Made by a program: the position numbers and the translations under genes
Assembly: GCA_964019425.1 (NCBI GenBank)
Contig: OZ025781.1
Span: 496,001 to 560,000, forward strand
DNA: 64,000 bases
Reading direction: 5' to 3'
DNA from: Flectonema sp. DT1601
Taxonomy: Eukaryota; Euglenozoa; Diplonemea; Diplonemida; Diplonemidae
Notes under the pieces: generated by a model
Databases searched by the model: none
The model's input: only the letters and a program-made list of their open reading frames with translations
Told to the model about the DNA's origin: nothing
Shown here: in pieces, positions 22,919-33,345 of the stretch
Position numbering within the stretch: the first letter of the stretch is position 1
How the letters are laid out: every line of letters starts with the position of its first letter

Positions 22919-25900
22919 ATGGATACTTCAAATATGGAGGCCAGCAGCATGCTGGTTAAGTTTGAGACCCGATCAAACAAAGTTAAGGGATTGAGCTTTC
23001 ACGCAACAAGACCTTGGATCTTAACGTCGCTACATAATGGTAATATTCAACTCTGGGATTATCGAATGGGAATCATGATCGACATGTTTCAGGAGCACGA
23101 CGGACCTGTCAGAGGAATTGACTTCCACGACACTCAACCGCTCTTCTGTTCAGGTGGTGATGATTTTAAAATTAAGTTGTGGAATTATAAACTTCGTCGA
23201 TGTCTGTTTACCCTCGTTGGTCACTTGGACTACATCAGAGGTGTTCAATTTCACAAAGCGAACCCTTACATCATTTCTGCTTCTGATGATTTAACGCTGA
23301 GAATTTGGAATTGGCAGGGACGTACCTCAATGTACGTTTTAACTGGTCACAATCACTACGTTATGAGTGCTTGTTTTCATCCAACTAAAGATCTCGTGTT
23401 GTCAGCATCGTTAGATCAGACTCTGAGACTGTGGGATGTTTCTGGATTTGAGACTCCTCACTTGTCGAGAAATCAAACATTTGGAGGAAGTGTCGCTCAA
23501 GACATCTTCGGGTCATCTGATGTGATGGTGAAGTATATTCTTGAAGGTCACGAGAGAGGTGTTAACTTTGCATCTTTCCATCCAACGATGCAAAGAATTG
23601 TTTCAGGAGCTGACGACAAGTCAGTCAGAACCTGGACTTATGATGACTACAGCGTTCGTGAAGTTAACAACATGAAAGGAGGTCATGGTAGTAATGTAAC
23701 CTGTGCGATGTTCTTCAAAGATTACATTGTCAGTACCAGTGAAGACAGAACTATCAAAGTCTGGGACGCTGTAAACGGAACAGTCGTCAGAGCAGAACGA
23801 CGTGAATACGATCGCTTTTGGATGATTGCAGTTCACCCTGAGAAGAATTTAATAGCTGCTGGTCATTGTAATGGAATGATCGTCTACAAGTTAGAACGTG
23901 AACGTCCTGCAATGCAACTCGTAGGTGACACTCTTTACTGGGTCTTGAAAGCAAACTCATCTGACTGCGTGTTGTTCTCATACGATTTCAAGACTAAGGT
24001 TGAGACCCGACTTACAACACTAAACAGACGTTACAAGTCTTCTCCAACAAGTCTCTCTGTCAGTAAAGAAAACGATATCGTTGCAGTCTACTACGCTCAT
24101 GATGGTGGTGTTGTTGAAGTTTATCAACTAGGAAACCGTGAAGAAGTTAAGAAGTGGTACATGAAATCAGCGGTATTCTTTCATCGTAATAAATATGCGT
24201 GTCTTGACAAGGGAAGACAAATCATTATAAGAAACACAAAGAACGTGGTCGTTTCTATCATACCAGCAGTTGAGAATGCTGATGAAATCTGGTGGGCTCC
24301 ACACGGAAATCTTCTTCTAAAGGGATCTGACAGAGTCTACATGTACGACCCAGCTCAGAGTAAGGTCGTTGCCGATATGACTATTCCAAAACCAAAAAGT
24401 GTTGTCTGGTCTCCTGGTCCAGATTACAGCAAATTCGCTATTCTTTCAAAGCACTCTATCGTCGTCTTCTCAAAGAAGAAGTTGCTATGCAGCCTTCACG
24501 AAAACAGTAAAATTAAGTCTGCTTGTTTTGATGAAAAGGGTCAGGTTCTTTTGTACACCACAACAAACCACTTGAAATATTGCCTTCAGAATGGAGACAC
24601 GGGTACAATAAGAACTCTTGAACAACCAATATACCTCGTAAGAGCGCAAGGTAATGAAATCGCTTACATAGAAAGAGGTGAAAACAAACTAAACGCAATG
24701 CAGATCGACTCTGTTGAGTACAGGTTTAAGCTTGCTCTTCTAGCAGAGAAGTGGAATGAAGTAATTAAATCAGTGAAGACAACCGTCACTACTGGTCAAG
24801 CTCTTGTCTCATACCTCCAACAGAGAGGTTACTCAGAGATTGCAATGCATCTGGTTAAGGATCCAAAGATTAAATTTAAACTCGCCATTGACAGCGGTAA
24901 CCTTGATGCTGCATTAGAATGTGCAAACCAAATAGATGATCCTGACTGCTGGGTGTCCCTCGCAGATGCTGCTTCAAAATACGGAAAGGTAAACCTCGTA
25001 AGCAGCTGTTTGAACAAAGTTGGAGCAAAAGGTCATCAGAAATTATTCTTCCTAAACTTCCTTCTTGGTAACGATGAGAAGACTCGCGACTACGCTGATA
25101 TGCAACGCGATGATACGAATGTAAGATTCCAAGCAGCGTTGTTTACGGGAGATGTCGATGCTCGTATTAAGATTTTGGAAGAAGCTGGTCAGTACACTCT
25201 GGCTCACCAGGTTGCATCCTCCAACGGCATGACTGAGAAGGCCAGTGCCCTCCTCCGCCAAGCTGGAGTAGCTATCGAGGAATCAATGGGTCCTGTGAAG
25301 GCTGATGAAGAAGAAGATGAACAGACTGAGGATGTACTTGAGGCTCGTCGTACTCAAGAGATGGTTGCAAAGGAACGTTCTTATGAAATCATGAACCGCC
25401 TGGCTGAGACCACATCAAAGACGATCACTCTTCCAGAGAAGACAGCTATCGATTCTGATTGGCCACTCACTGTAATTAATGAAAGCCATATCATGTCTAC
25501 TTTAAAGAAAGGAATTGCAGGAGGTGCTGTTGTTGAAGAAGATCTTCCTGGAGATGATGATGAGAAGGGTTGGGGATCTGATGACTCTGATGACGGACTT
25601 AAAGAAGATGGTTCAGATGACGAAGGTGGACTCGGAGAGGGAGGAGGTTGGGATGACTTGTCTTCAGATGACTTGGGTTCTGTTGGAGAAGTTCTCGATC
25701 AGGACTGCGCTCTTCCAAATGAAGGGTTCCCAGCTACCCGCCACTGGATTGATAACTCTCGTATTCCTGCTGATCACGCTGCTGCTGGAAGCTTTGAATC
25801 CGCCATGCGACTACTCAAAGCACAGTACGGAGTTAAGAACTTCCACCCCCTCAAGCATTTGTTCATTCAGTGCTTTGTCAGCGCCACGGCCTCCCTTCCA

Positions 25901-26853
25901 GTGTCTGGTCTTCTTCCTTCCCACAACATGTACCAAACTCGTGCTCAACGTACTCCACTTTGTGGATTAGATATTCAGACCCTTCGTGATTTAATTCAAC
26001 AAGGTATTAGTAAGGTACCTGACTTTAAAGGATCAAGAGCTATATTCCAACAGGCTCTTCAATTCTCTGTTTTGTTGATTCCGAAATCTGAAGAAGAACA
26101 GAAAGAAATTCTTCAACTCAGCAAGCAAGCCACTCAGTACGTCTCTGCCTTTGCTCTGCAGTTGGCTAGAGCTGGTAAGGATGTCGTTAAATCGAGTGAG
26201 ATGGCTGCTCATTTCACTCACTACGATTTAGTTCCAAAGCAAAAGTGTGATCTTCTTCACTACGCAATGAAGCAGTTGCACAAGGCTGAAATGTACGCCA
26301 CTGCCGGTGCTGTTGCAAAACGTCTCCTGGACTACAACCCTGGCGCCAAGAAGGAGCAAGACGCTAAGCAGGTAATCAAAAAATCCGATGCTGGAGACAA
26401 GCAACCTGTATGTGTAAAATCTGTTTATTTAATTCTAGTTAGCAATTGTTAGACCTGATCATTACGAATAAAAAAAAAAAAAAACACAGTTGAACTACAA
26501 CCCAAGATGCCCATTTACTGTGTGCGTCAAGTCATGGGAACCAATGTTTGCGGTATGTGTTTAACCTATCTTTGTAGATGAAAAATATTTTTTTGAATTT
26601 TTTTTGCATAAAATAAACACCTCACAGGGATCATCGAACCCAATAACTTGTCCATGTTGTGCTTCACCAGCGAGACCTGATTTCACGGGTATGATATCTT
26701 TTTATTTATTTTTATCCAGAAAAAAAAAAAAAAAAAAAAACGTTGAAAGGAAGCAATAAAAAAATAATAACAACAACAGGTGCCGTGTGTCCTATTTGTG
26801 ACTTGGGTGAGTTTGGAAAGACTCAGAACCTGCCGCCAATGAAATTTAACTGA
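22919..26853 (+). CDS. COPA: Coatomer subunit alpha (alpha-COP)
   Basis: Large subunit of the COPI coat (B-subcomplex), which binds KKxx-type cargo tails and drives Golgi-to-ER and intra-Golgi transport. Four exons (22919-26407, 26490-26552, 26628-26688, 26780-26853) give about 1228 aa, matching the family length. The N-terminus (MLVKFETRSNKVKGLSFH) and RPWILTSLHNGNIQLWDYRMG are characteristic. About seven WD40 units (residues 1-330) precede the coatomer WD-associated region and an alpha-solenoid. An acidic linker (about 870-915) and a C-terminal domain with paired Cys motifs follow. The tiny 3' exons supply the end of that domain (LNYNPRCPFTVC, CPCC, CPIC). ATG 22919 was chosen because the upstream codons are not family-like. 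The stop is TGA, showing TGA is a normal stop here. Confidence 0.95.
26408..26489 (+). other. COPA intron 1
   Basis: Starts GTATGT, ends A14-CACAG. Its 82 bases include in-frame TAG. Excision in phase 0 continues the coatomer C-terminal domain with LNYNPRCPF. A TTACGAAT shortly before the A run resembles the TTACGAAC in the V-ATPase intron. Confidence 0.85.
26553..26627 (+). other. COPA intron 2
   Basis: Starts GTATGT and ends AAATAAACACCTCACAG; 75 bases, phase 0. Joins MFA to GSSNPITCPCC. Confidence 0.82.
26689..26779 (+). other. COPA intron 3
   Basis: Starts GTATGA and ends AATAACAACAACAG; 91 bases, phase 1. Splicing makes the Gly codon in TGAVCPICDLG, and the last exon ends in TGA at 26851-26853. 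It contains a 20-base A run. Confidence 0.8.
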
Positions 26854-28122
26854 GGAACTGTAGAATTGCGACCAAAACTAATATACATATAATAGTGCAA
26901 TTGGGTCCCTTTCCACCAAACCACGTAGTGTTTCTCTTCCCCAACTTTAGGTTTAGTGCACAAATTTTTTTTTTGCTCGTTTTTTTTCTTTATAATCTGG
27001 TTTTCTGCCCTCCTCCCATCACCCAATAAAAATTGACGGCAATCAAGTCCAGATTACAAATATTTAACTAGTAAGGTGTTGCACTCTTGCACGAGTTTAT
27101 GGATTCTTGTCTGTTGGGTTCCCCTTTTTGTTTTATTTTATTCTTTGTTTCTGCTCCCTACCACGACCGTTGCTGGCATGTTTTTTTTTTTTTTTTTTTT
27201 AAATGCTTTGCCCTAAAGTATATCTTTTTAGGTCTTTTTATGTGAGAGTTCCTTTCTTTTTTTTTTTTTAATAAAAATTGGGAGAGATGCCCCAACACGC
27301 TGCTTGAGAAGTATCTCTTTTTTTAGTGCAGCAAAAAAAAAAAAAAAATAATAAAAAAAATCCACCAACTTGAGTACTGCAACTCGACCACCACTGTGAT
27401 GAAGCGACATGCTGTGGTTTGATTAACCAGTTGGATTGCTTTGTGTGTTGTGGTATAGTCCGCTTCTATCCTCGCCAGCTTTCCTTTTTTTTTCTTCTTT
27501 TTTTTTTTTTTTTTTTTCCTCTACCAAAGTGTTTATGATGACTTCTGACTCTCTTCCCTGTTTTTGGAGAGAGGCAACTACTGGCATCAAGGAAAAAAAA
27601 AAAAGAAAAAAAACAATGTGGGGAGGGGCGAAAAAAAATAGGGAAAAAAAAAAAAAATTGATATGGAGGTGTGGACAAGAAGCAAATTCAAATATTATTA
27701 CTTTCCCCTCTCTCCCCCTTTTTTTTTTATTATTTGTCATACAGGTAGTGTGCCACGACAACTGTCTTTGCGAAGGCCAGGAGAGAATGTTTTGGACGGG
27801 GAATTCCTTTTTGCTTCTTAACAAGAATACTAATCGCCTCCTCCATGCGAAGGGGGAAAAAAACAAAAAAAAAGAGAGAGAGAGAGAGAGAGATTAAAAA
27901 AAAAGAGAGAAAAAAAGAAATGAGAAAAAAAAAAGAGAAATCTCTTATCCCAGGCAGGTTATGTGGAAAAGTCAAGCTTCACGAAGAGTCTTTTTTAATA
28001 TTTTTTCTTTTCAAAACAGCAACCATGATCTTATCGCAAAAAAAGAGAAAAAAAAAAACGATTTGTGTGTTCTGAGTAAATGATTCCCTAACCTCATTAC
28101 ATATCAACTTCAACAGTAAATT
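26854..28122. other. Gene-free intergenic region with purine/pyrimidine tracts
   Basis: About 1.3 kb with T runs (27180-27200, 27500-27517), A-rich tracts and an (AG)n tract at about 27871-27892. Overlapping open frames on both strands encode only Lys/Arg/Glu- or Phe/Ser-rich sequence and are judged chance frames. Confidence 0.55.
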
Positions 28123-28896
28123 ATGGAAGTAATTTTTATCAGCGAAGCCTCTGACACTACTGAAGTGGTCACAGTACGTGCTGATGACACAATTTTACAG
28201 GTGAGAGACGTTGTTAGCATTGCACTTAACGTTGAATACTTTGATTTTGAATATGAAGGAAAAATAATTGACAACAGCGATCAAACAAATTTCATTGAAG
28301 CTGCGGCATTGCAGCCAGGGGCTGAAATGATTGTAAAATACAGTCTGCGAAGACAAATTAAAATGATAAGAAATAATGAAAAAACACTATCAGATTTTCC
28401 GAGCGATGTGCGTCACGACTACAGAGTAGTCGCTGCGGCAATTGGAGTTAATGTGACACAGATAACTGAATTAGATAAAGAGAAACTTCACAACGATTAT
28501 AAACTACAACAAGTCATAGCATCAACTGACGGTTTAGCCTTAGCATACCTCCCTCATTCTACGTGTAACGATAAGGACATCGTCATCAGAGCTGTTACAA
28601 ACAATGGATGTGCTCTCCATTTTGCTTCTAGTAGGTTACAAGATGACAAAGAAATAGCCATCGCGTCAATATCGTCAAGGGTCGAGGCATTGACTTTTAC
28701 GAGTGACAGATTACGAAATAACTTCGATGTTGTAAAGGCTGCTGTATCCCAAAAAGGCACAGCAATCAGACACGCTTCTCTTGAAATGCGACGCAACATT
28801 GAAATCTGTACTGAAGCATATAGTAATGACAACTGGGCAATTAACCATATCGATCCTTTAATTAGGGATCGAATTGTGAACACTTCACAAAAATGA
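28123..28896 (+). CDS. Ubiquitin-like N-terminus plus DUF4116 repeats, 257 aa
   Basis: Residues 1-75 look like a divergent beta-grasp ubiquitin-like fold: MEVIFISE, then TVRADDTILQVRD and FEYEGKIIDNSDQTNF in the places of the ubiquitin core and FAGKQLED turn. The rest carries several tandem units of DUF4116 type (about 50 residues, such as VIRAVTNNGCALHFASSRLQDDKEI, described in parts). DUF4116 is common in protists and large DNA viruses and has no defined biochemical function. The stop is TGA. The Ubl-first layout parallels the Ubl-LRR genes 8 kb downstream, though the repeats are unrelated. Function unknown. Confidence 0.75.
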   Translation: MEVIFISEASDTTEVVTVRADDTILQVRDVVSIALNVEYFDFEYEGKIIDNSDQTNFIEAAALQPGAEMIVKYSLRRQIKMIRNNEKTLSDFPSDVRHDYRVVAAAIGVNVTQITELDKEKLHNDYKLQQVIASTDGLALAYLPHSTCNDKDIVIRAVTNNGCALHFASSRLQDDKEIAIASISSRVEALTFTSDRLRNNFDVVKAAVSQKGTAIRHASLEMRRNIEICTEAYSNDNWAINHIDPLIRDRIVNTSQK

Positions 28897-29000
28897 GATT
28901 GGAGTGTAGGTTCGCTACATTAATGTTTTTTTTTTTTAATTATGAATGAAATTATTTATTTTTATTTTTATTTCACAACTCAGTAGTGGGAAAGGGGGAG

Positions 29001-32000
29001 ATGTGGGTAGCTGTCACCCTGCTGTTGTTTGTACATTTGTTGGGGAGTTCAGTCACAGCACAAGTCGTCAATGATACAAATGGAACATATGTCGTGGAGA
29101 AGGGAATTACAAAATGTAAATCGAGAGATATTGAAATAGACAATAATGGAACAGCAGATATGCAAACAGCCATCTGTCCGATGGCACCTCAGCTACGATA
29201 CCTTGTTGATGATGGAGCAGGAGCAAGTATTAACACTTATGTGTTCTCAGCTTGTGGATTCATTCTTTGGATGATCGGCTGGGGATTTATAAGTAAATAC
29301 ACAGTCGACAGTGGGTATGTCGACATCCCAAGGACCATCGAATCATCGACAGCAAATCAACGCAGAGCTGCTTCTCTTTGTATTGTCTTCATAGAACTCC
29401 CTCAGCTACTTGCCATATGTTTCAACAGTGCTATGAAAAACGAATACTCACCTGACATGAGTCGTTTACGTGATGTGCTTCTCTATTGGTTACTAAGATT
29501 TGATGATTCTTTTCAGAGTGGAATGTTCGCTCTTATCATTGTCGTTACGTGGTTTTTGATTATTGTTATTTATGTGCCATTGGCCGTTGCGATCTTATCT
29601 CCAGAATGGTACGCAAGATACGCCAGTAAAATATCACCAACGACAGTGTGGGTTACAGAATGGTCTCGCGACGTTTATTTGTATTATCTACCGCTACCGA
29701 TATTTGTTAATTTATTGAAACCATTCTTTTGTACTGACTACGCTCCTCCTCCAGCTGGTTTCGGAGAAAAATCCACCGCAAGCTGGGATAACAACGTCGT
29801 ATGCTGGGAAGGTAATCATATCGCTATGTTAGTAGTTGGTGGAATTACGTTGTTTGTTTATTACTTATCGTGTCTCGCAGCGGGGATGGTTCCTGTTCTT
29901 GTCGCAAAAGCAACAGATCTGGTTACTAATGGAAGGTACACAGCCATCTCTATTCAGTGCAAACTGTGGATTGCTGGAGTATTTTGTCTTTGCGAAACAA
30001 AATACAGATGGGCGCATGTCTCAACTGTTTTTGCTGGTCTTTCAACGTTGACGTTGTTTTCGATTACAATGAGGCCTTGCAGGGTTGAGCGAATTAATTT
30101 TTATAAGTCATCTTGCTTAGCTGTTGCTGTTTGGGTTTGTATAACAAATATGTTCGTAGCTGCTCTAGATGATCCATCAGCTCTATCACCATTTCGAATG
30201 GCATACGGAGGATCAGTTGTGTTGTTAGTAGTAATCTCATGCCGTTATTACCTCATTCCTGATAGCAGAATATTCCCACCAATCCTAGTTGAGGACGGAA
30301 CATATGAAGGCGCAGTCTCTCTCGCAACACTACTCCGACACGGATATGGTACTCAGCGTTGGTCTGATGGTGCTGAATACGTTGGGTCTTTCTTTTTTGG
30401 AAGAATAACAGGACGTGGTGTCCTTCGACTTGCTAATCAAATGTACTACGAAGGCCAATGGTCAAATGGTAAACGACATGGGTTTGGAAAAACCAACATG
30501 ATAAACAGTGCTGATGTCAAGGAATACGAAGGCTATTTTCAAAACGATGAATTCGAAGGATTTGGGAAGAAGACATTCTTAGACTGTGAGACTTACGAAG
30601 GGGAATGGAAAAAAGGACAAGAACACGGAATCGGTATTTGGAAATTTCCAGACGGGTCAACAGTTTACGGCGACTGGGACGAAGGAGAAATAAAACTTCC
30701 CGACAAGAGACATGAAATTGATAAGGCATCCCTCCAAGGAACAATGAGGTATGGTGTACTTCATGGATCAGGTGCCCGTAGTTATGAAGACGGAGGTAAG
30801 TACGATGGCCAATTCTCATGCGGAGTCCGACATGGAGAAGGTCGAATGCTATGGTCTGACAGCTCAACATATCATGGAGGATGGAACAACGATCGCCAAC
30901 ACGGTGATGGTCACTTTGAGTCCCCTGACGGAACAAGCTACGAAGGCGATTGGCTCAACGGAAAGATGGACGGTTTTGGTATCCTTCTCTCTTCAACTGG
31001 TGAAACCTTCGAAGGTAACTTCAAGTCTGGAGAACGCAAAGGCTACGGCAAATGTACCTACAACGACAGCAATAAGTTCATCGAATACACTGGCTCTTGG
31101 TCTAACGGAACTCATACAGGTAAAGGAACAATGTTATACCAGAATGGTGATAAATACGAAGGCCCCTGGCTACACGGACTCCGCAATGGAAATCCGGGAG
31201 TTTATATCTTTGCCGACGGGTCTTGGTATGAAGGCGATTGGGCATACGATGACGAAGACGGTGAAGGAATACTTTATCTAACTGATGTCGGACAATACAC
31301 GGGATCATTTAATAAAAGTATGAGAGATGGTCAAGGAAGGTTCGAATGGCTTGATGGTTCTCTTTATCAAGGACAGTGGCAATCTAATACAATGCATGGT
31401 CATGGTGTACTTAACTTTAGGTCTGATATTTTAATAACTTCAATAAAGAGTGCTTGTGTTGAGTATAAACCTGTTACGAATATCTGTAAGGAGGTCCTCG
31501 ATAATAAAAGCACTGTAAGCAGTGGTCATACTAACACACCAGGGTTCATAGAAGAGGATAACCCTGGACAGGATGCTGATCCTGGACAGGAAGTCGATCC
31601 TCAACAAGAAGAACAGGAGATGAAAGAAATTGTTCCTACTCTCAATTTATCACCATACCCTGAACTACCTCGTCCAGAAGTAGAAGTTAAAATAAGTCCT
31701 AGGTCAACTGATGATGTTCCGGTACTGGCTAATATAACTGGAGGTAAGTATGAGGGAGACTGGCATAACGGAGAGATGCATGGAAACGGAAGTATAGTTT
31801 TCGCTGATGGCTCTCAATATGACGGTGAATGGAAGCACAACCGACCTCAAGGTAAAGGAACTCGCACATACGCATCTGGAGAAGTCTACAGAGGAATGTG
31901 GTTTGATGGAAGGAGACAGGGGATTGGTGAAATTATATATCCTGATAAACGAAAGTTTACGGGACAATGGCTGAACGATCTCAGACATGGAGCTGGTAAG

Positions 32001-32600
32001 TTACAACACCCTGAGCGTATCATACCTGGTTATTGGAAGCATGACGTCTTCGTTGGAGATTCAATTACTCATTTCAAGAATGTAGAAATGGAAGGCTACG
32101 GTATCAAAAGACAACCAAAACTATTAATTGATATTCCAGAGACTGAATACGTACCTTCCATACCACCTACTCTACCTGATGAAGAGGAAATGATAAGTGG
32201 TTTAAATGGATTATTTACCACAACAACACCAGCTGTTTTTATTAATCAAACTCATGCTATCGATGCAAGTCATTCGCTTGAACCCGTCCTACCAGACAAT
32301 GAAAGCAGCTGCTGTAATGAAGTTGAAGTTGACGTTGCATTTCCATCAAGCTCTTCTTTACCTGGAAAGAAGTTAAATGCTTGGAAGGTTACATTTTTTG
32401 AAACACACGGTCGTCATCCAACTAAGAAAGATATTAATAAGAATCCTGACATCCTACTAATGTATTCGGAATACGAATCGAAGGAAGGTCGAAAGGAAAA
32501 GAAAAAGAAAAAGAAGAAGAAAACCAGGAAACGGATTGGTACCAAAACCCCACAGAGCCATCCTACAGTACGCGAAACAACTGATAGTGAGTCAAACTAG
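29001..32600 (+). CDS. Polytopic membrane MORN-repeat protein with Sld2-like tail motif
   Basis: About 1199 aa. The ATG at 29001 gives a signal peptide (MWVAVTLLLFVHLLGSSVTA); the frame extends 15 bases upstream only via GTG. A short luminal region with NDT and NNGT glycosylation-type sites precedes about eight hydrophobic helices (residues 75-430). About 18 MORN units (YxGxWxxGxxHGxG) span about 460-820 and 910-1005, split by a Pro/Glu-rich linker. MORN repeats usually bind lipids or scaffold membrane-cytoskeleton contacts, so the cytosolic part may tether a receptor-like membrane domain (inference). The tail (about 1125-1160) has LNAWKVTFFETHGRHPTKKD, resembling the helical motif of Sld2/RecQL4-type proteins, then a Lys-rich end. 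The stop is TAG. Substrate or ligand unknown. Confidence 0.8.
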   Translation: MWVAVTLLLFVHLLGSSVTAQVVNDTNGTYVVEKGITKCKSRDIEIDNNGTADMQTAICPMAPQLRYLVDDGAGASINTYVFSACGFILWMIGWGFISKYTVDSGYVDIPRTIESSTANQRRAASLCIVFIELPQLLAICFNSAMKNEYSPDMSRLRDVLLYWLLRFDDSFQSGMFALIIVVTWFLIIVIYVPLAVAILSPEWYARYASKISPTTVWVTEWSRDVYLYYLPLPIFVNLLKPFFCTDYAPPPAGFGEKSTASWDNNVVCWEGNHIAMLVVGGITLFVYYLSCLAAGMVPVLVAKATDLVTNGRYTAISIQCKLWIAGVFCLCETKYRWAHVSTVFAGLSTLTLFSITMRPCRVERINFYKSSCLAVAVWVCITNMFVAALDDPSALSPFRMAYGGSVVLLVVISCRYYLIPDSRIFPPILVEDGTYEGAVSLATLLRHGYGTQRWSDGAEYVGSFFFGRITGRGVLRLANQMYYEGQWSNGKRHGFGKTNMINSADVKEYEGYFQNDEFEGFGKKTFLDCETYEGEWKKGQEHGIGIWKFPDGSTVYGDWDEGEIKLPDKRHEIDKASLQGTMRYGVLHGSGARSYEDGGKYDGQFSCGVRHGEGRMLWSDSSTYHGGWNNDRQHGDGHFESPDGTSYEGDWLNGKMDGFGILLSSTGETFEGNFKSGERKGYGKCTYNDSNKFIEYTGSWSNGTHTGKGTMLYQNGDKYEGPWLHGLRNGNPGVYIFADGSWYEGDWAYDDEDGEGILYLTDVGQYTGSFNKSMRDGQGRFEWLDGSLYQGQWQSNTMHGHGVLNFRSDILITSIKSACVEYKPVTNICKEVLDNKSTVSSGHTNTPGFIEEDNPGQDADPGQEVDPQQEEQEMKEIVPTLNLSPYPELPRPEVEVKISPRSTDDVPVLANITGGKYEGDWHNGEMHGNGSIVFADGSQYDGEWKHNRPQGKGTRTYASGEVYRGMWFDGRRQGIGEIIYPDKRKFTGQWLNDLRHGAGKLQHPERIIPGYWKHDVFVGDSITHFKNVEMEGYGIKRQPKLLIDIPETEYVPSIPPTLPDEEEMISGLNGLFTTTTPAVFINQTHAIDASHSLEPVLPDNESSCCNEVEVDVAFPSSSSLPGKKLNAWKVTFFETHGRHPTKKDINKNPDILLMYSEYESKEGRKEKKKKKKKKTRKRIGTKTPQSHPTVRETTDSESN

Positions 32601-32841
32601 TTTGTGTGATAGGATTCTTCTGCGTTCAACGAAATATCAGGTTGGTCTGAATGTTTTTAATACTTCATTACTTCGAGTACGGATCTGGAAGAGAACAATC
32701 TCATCTTTTTTATCGAACGGTAAACTCGAATCCCTTTTGGGAGAAAAAAAGAAAAAAAAGAAAAAAAGTAAAAAAAATTCTAGCTAAACCAACATTGCGA
32801 ATACTTCCTAACTTCATTGCATTCTTATTTCTTTTTCTTCT
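32601..32841. other. Spacer between the MORN gene and the repeat array
   Basis: No gene. Bases 32613-32662 are a diverged match to 41160-41213, downstream of the LRR gene (shared core TTCAACGAAATAT then GGCTGATCTGAATG-like), so old array-derived DNA already reaches this point. The left member of a 58-bp direct repeat lies at 32768-32825. Confidence 0.5.
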
Positions 32842-33125
32842 AAAAAAAAATTATTTGAAGGTGCATTTCACAGGCCTCAAAATTGGACCCCCAGGTACCA
32901 CGCGGTCCACACTTTTTGAGATTTTTCATTCCTTTGCCGAAATCAGCCAAATCGAGGTTTTTTCGGCCCCGAAATCACATTTTTGGGGGTTCTGATGGGG
33001 TCCTGGGTATTTTTTGCCCCCGGGAAGGTTATATTTACCAAAATTCGGAAAAAGTACTTTATCAAAAAGTAAAAAATTTCTAGCTTAACCAACATTGCGA
33101 ATACTTCCTAACTTCATTGCATTCT
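32768..33125. repeat. 58-bp direct repeats 300 bp apart bracketing a small repeat element
   Basis: Bases 32768-32825 and 33068-33125 share about 58 bp with few mismatches (core ACCAACATTGCGAATACTTC), exactly 300 bp apart. The 240 bp between them includes an element (32860-33060) whose core, with GGTCCACACTTTTTGAGATT, recurs in inverted orientation near 42336-42385. The layout looks like an insertion with a long target duplication or a local tandem duplication. The duplicated block A starts inside it at 32842, so copy 2 lacks the left 58-mer. Confidence 0.65.
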
Positions 33126-33345
33126 TTGTTCCTGTTGTCGTATTATTGGTTGGGTGTAGTTGATATCTGTTAGAGTTATTTTATTGTTGTTTCAGGGACC
33201 CTTCTGGGAGCTCAGTACATCATTTTATATTTTAGTCCTCTCTCTTTGAATATTAACTCTGGTTACGTTACATTCAGGTTTGGTTGGTTGTAAGTTGCTT
33301 TTTAAAAGTTTAAATATTTTAATTCGAATTCAGAACAAACATAAA

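Noticed and set aside
27423..27897. Overlapping ORFs of about 150 codons on both strands
   Set aside because: Poly-Lys, poly-Phe and Glu/Lys runs from homopolymers; no conserved features.
1..32841. tRNA or rRNA genes in the intergenic regions
   Set aside because: I looked for T-arm (GGTTCRA) and A-box-like sequence by eye and found none with matching arms. A covariance-model scan would be decisive.
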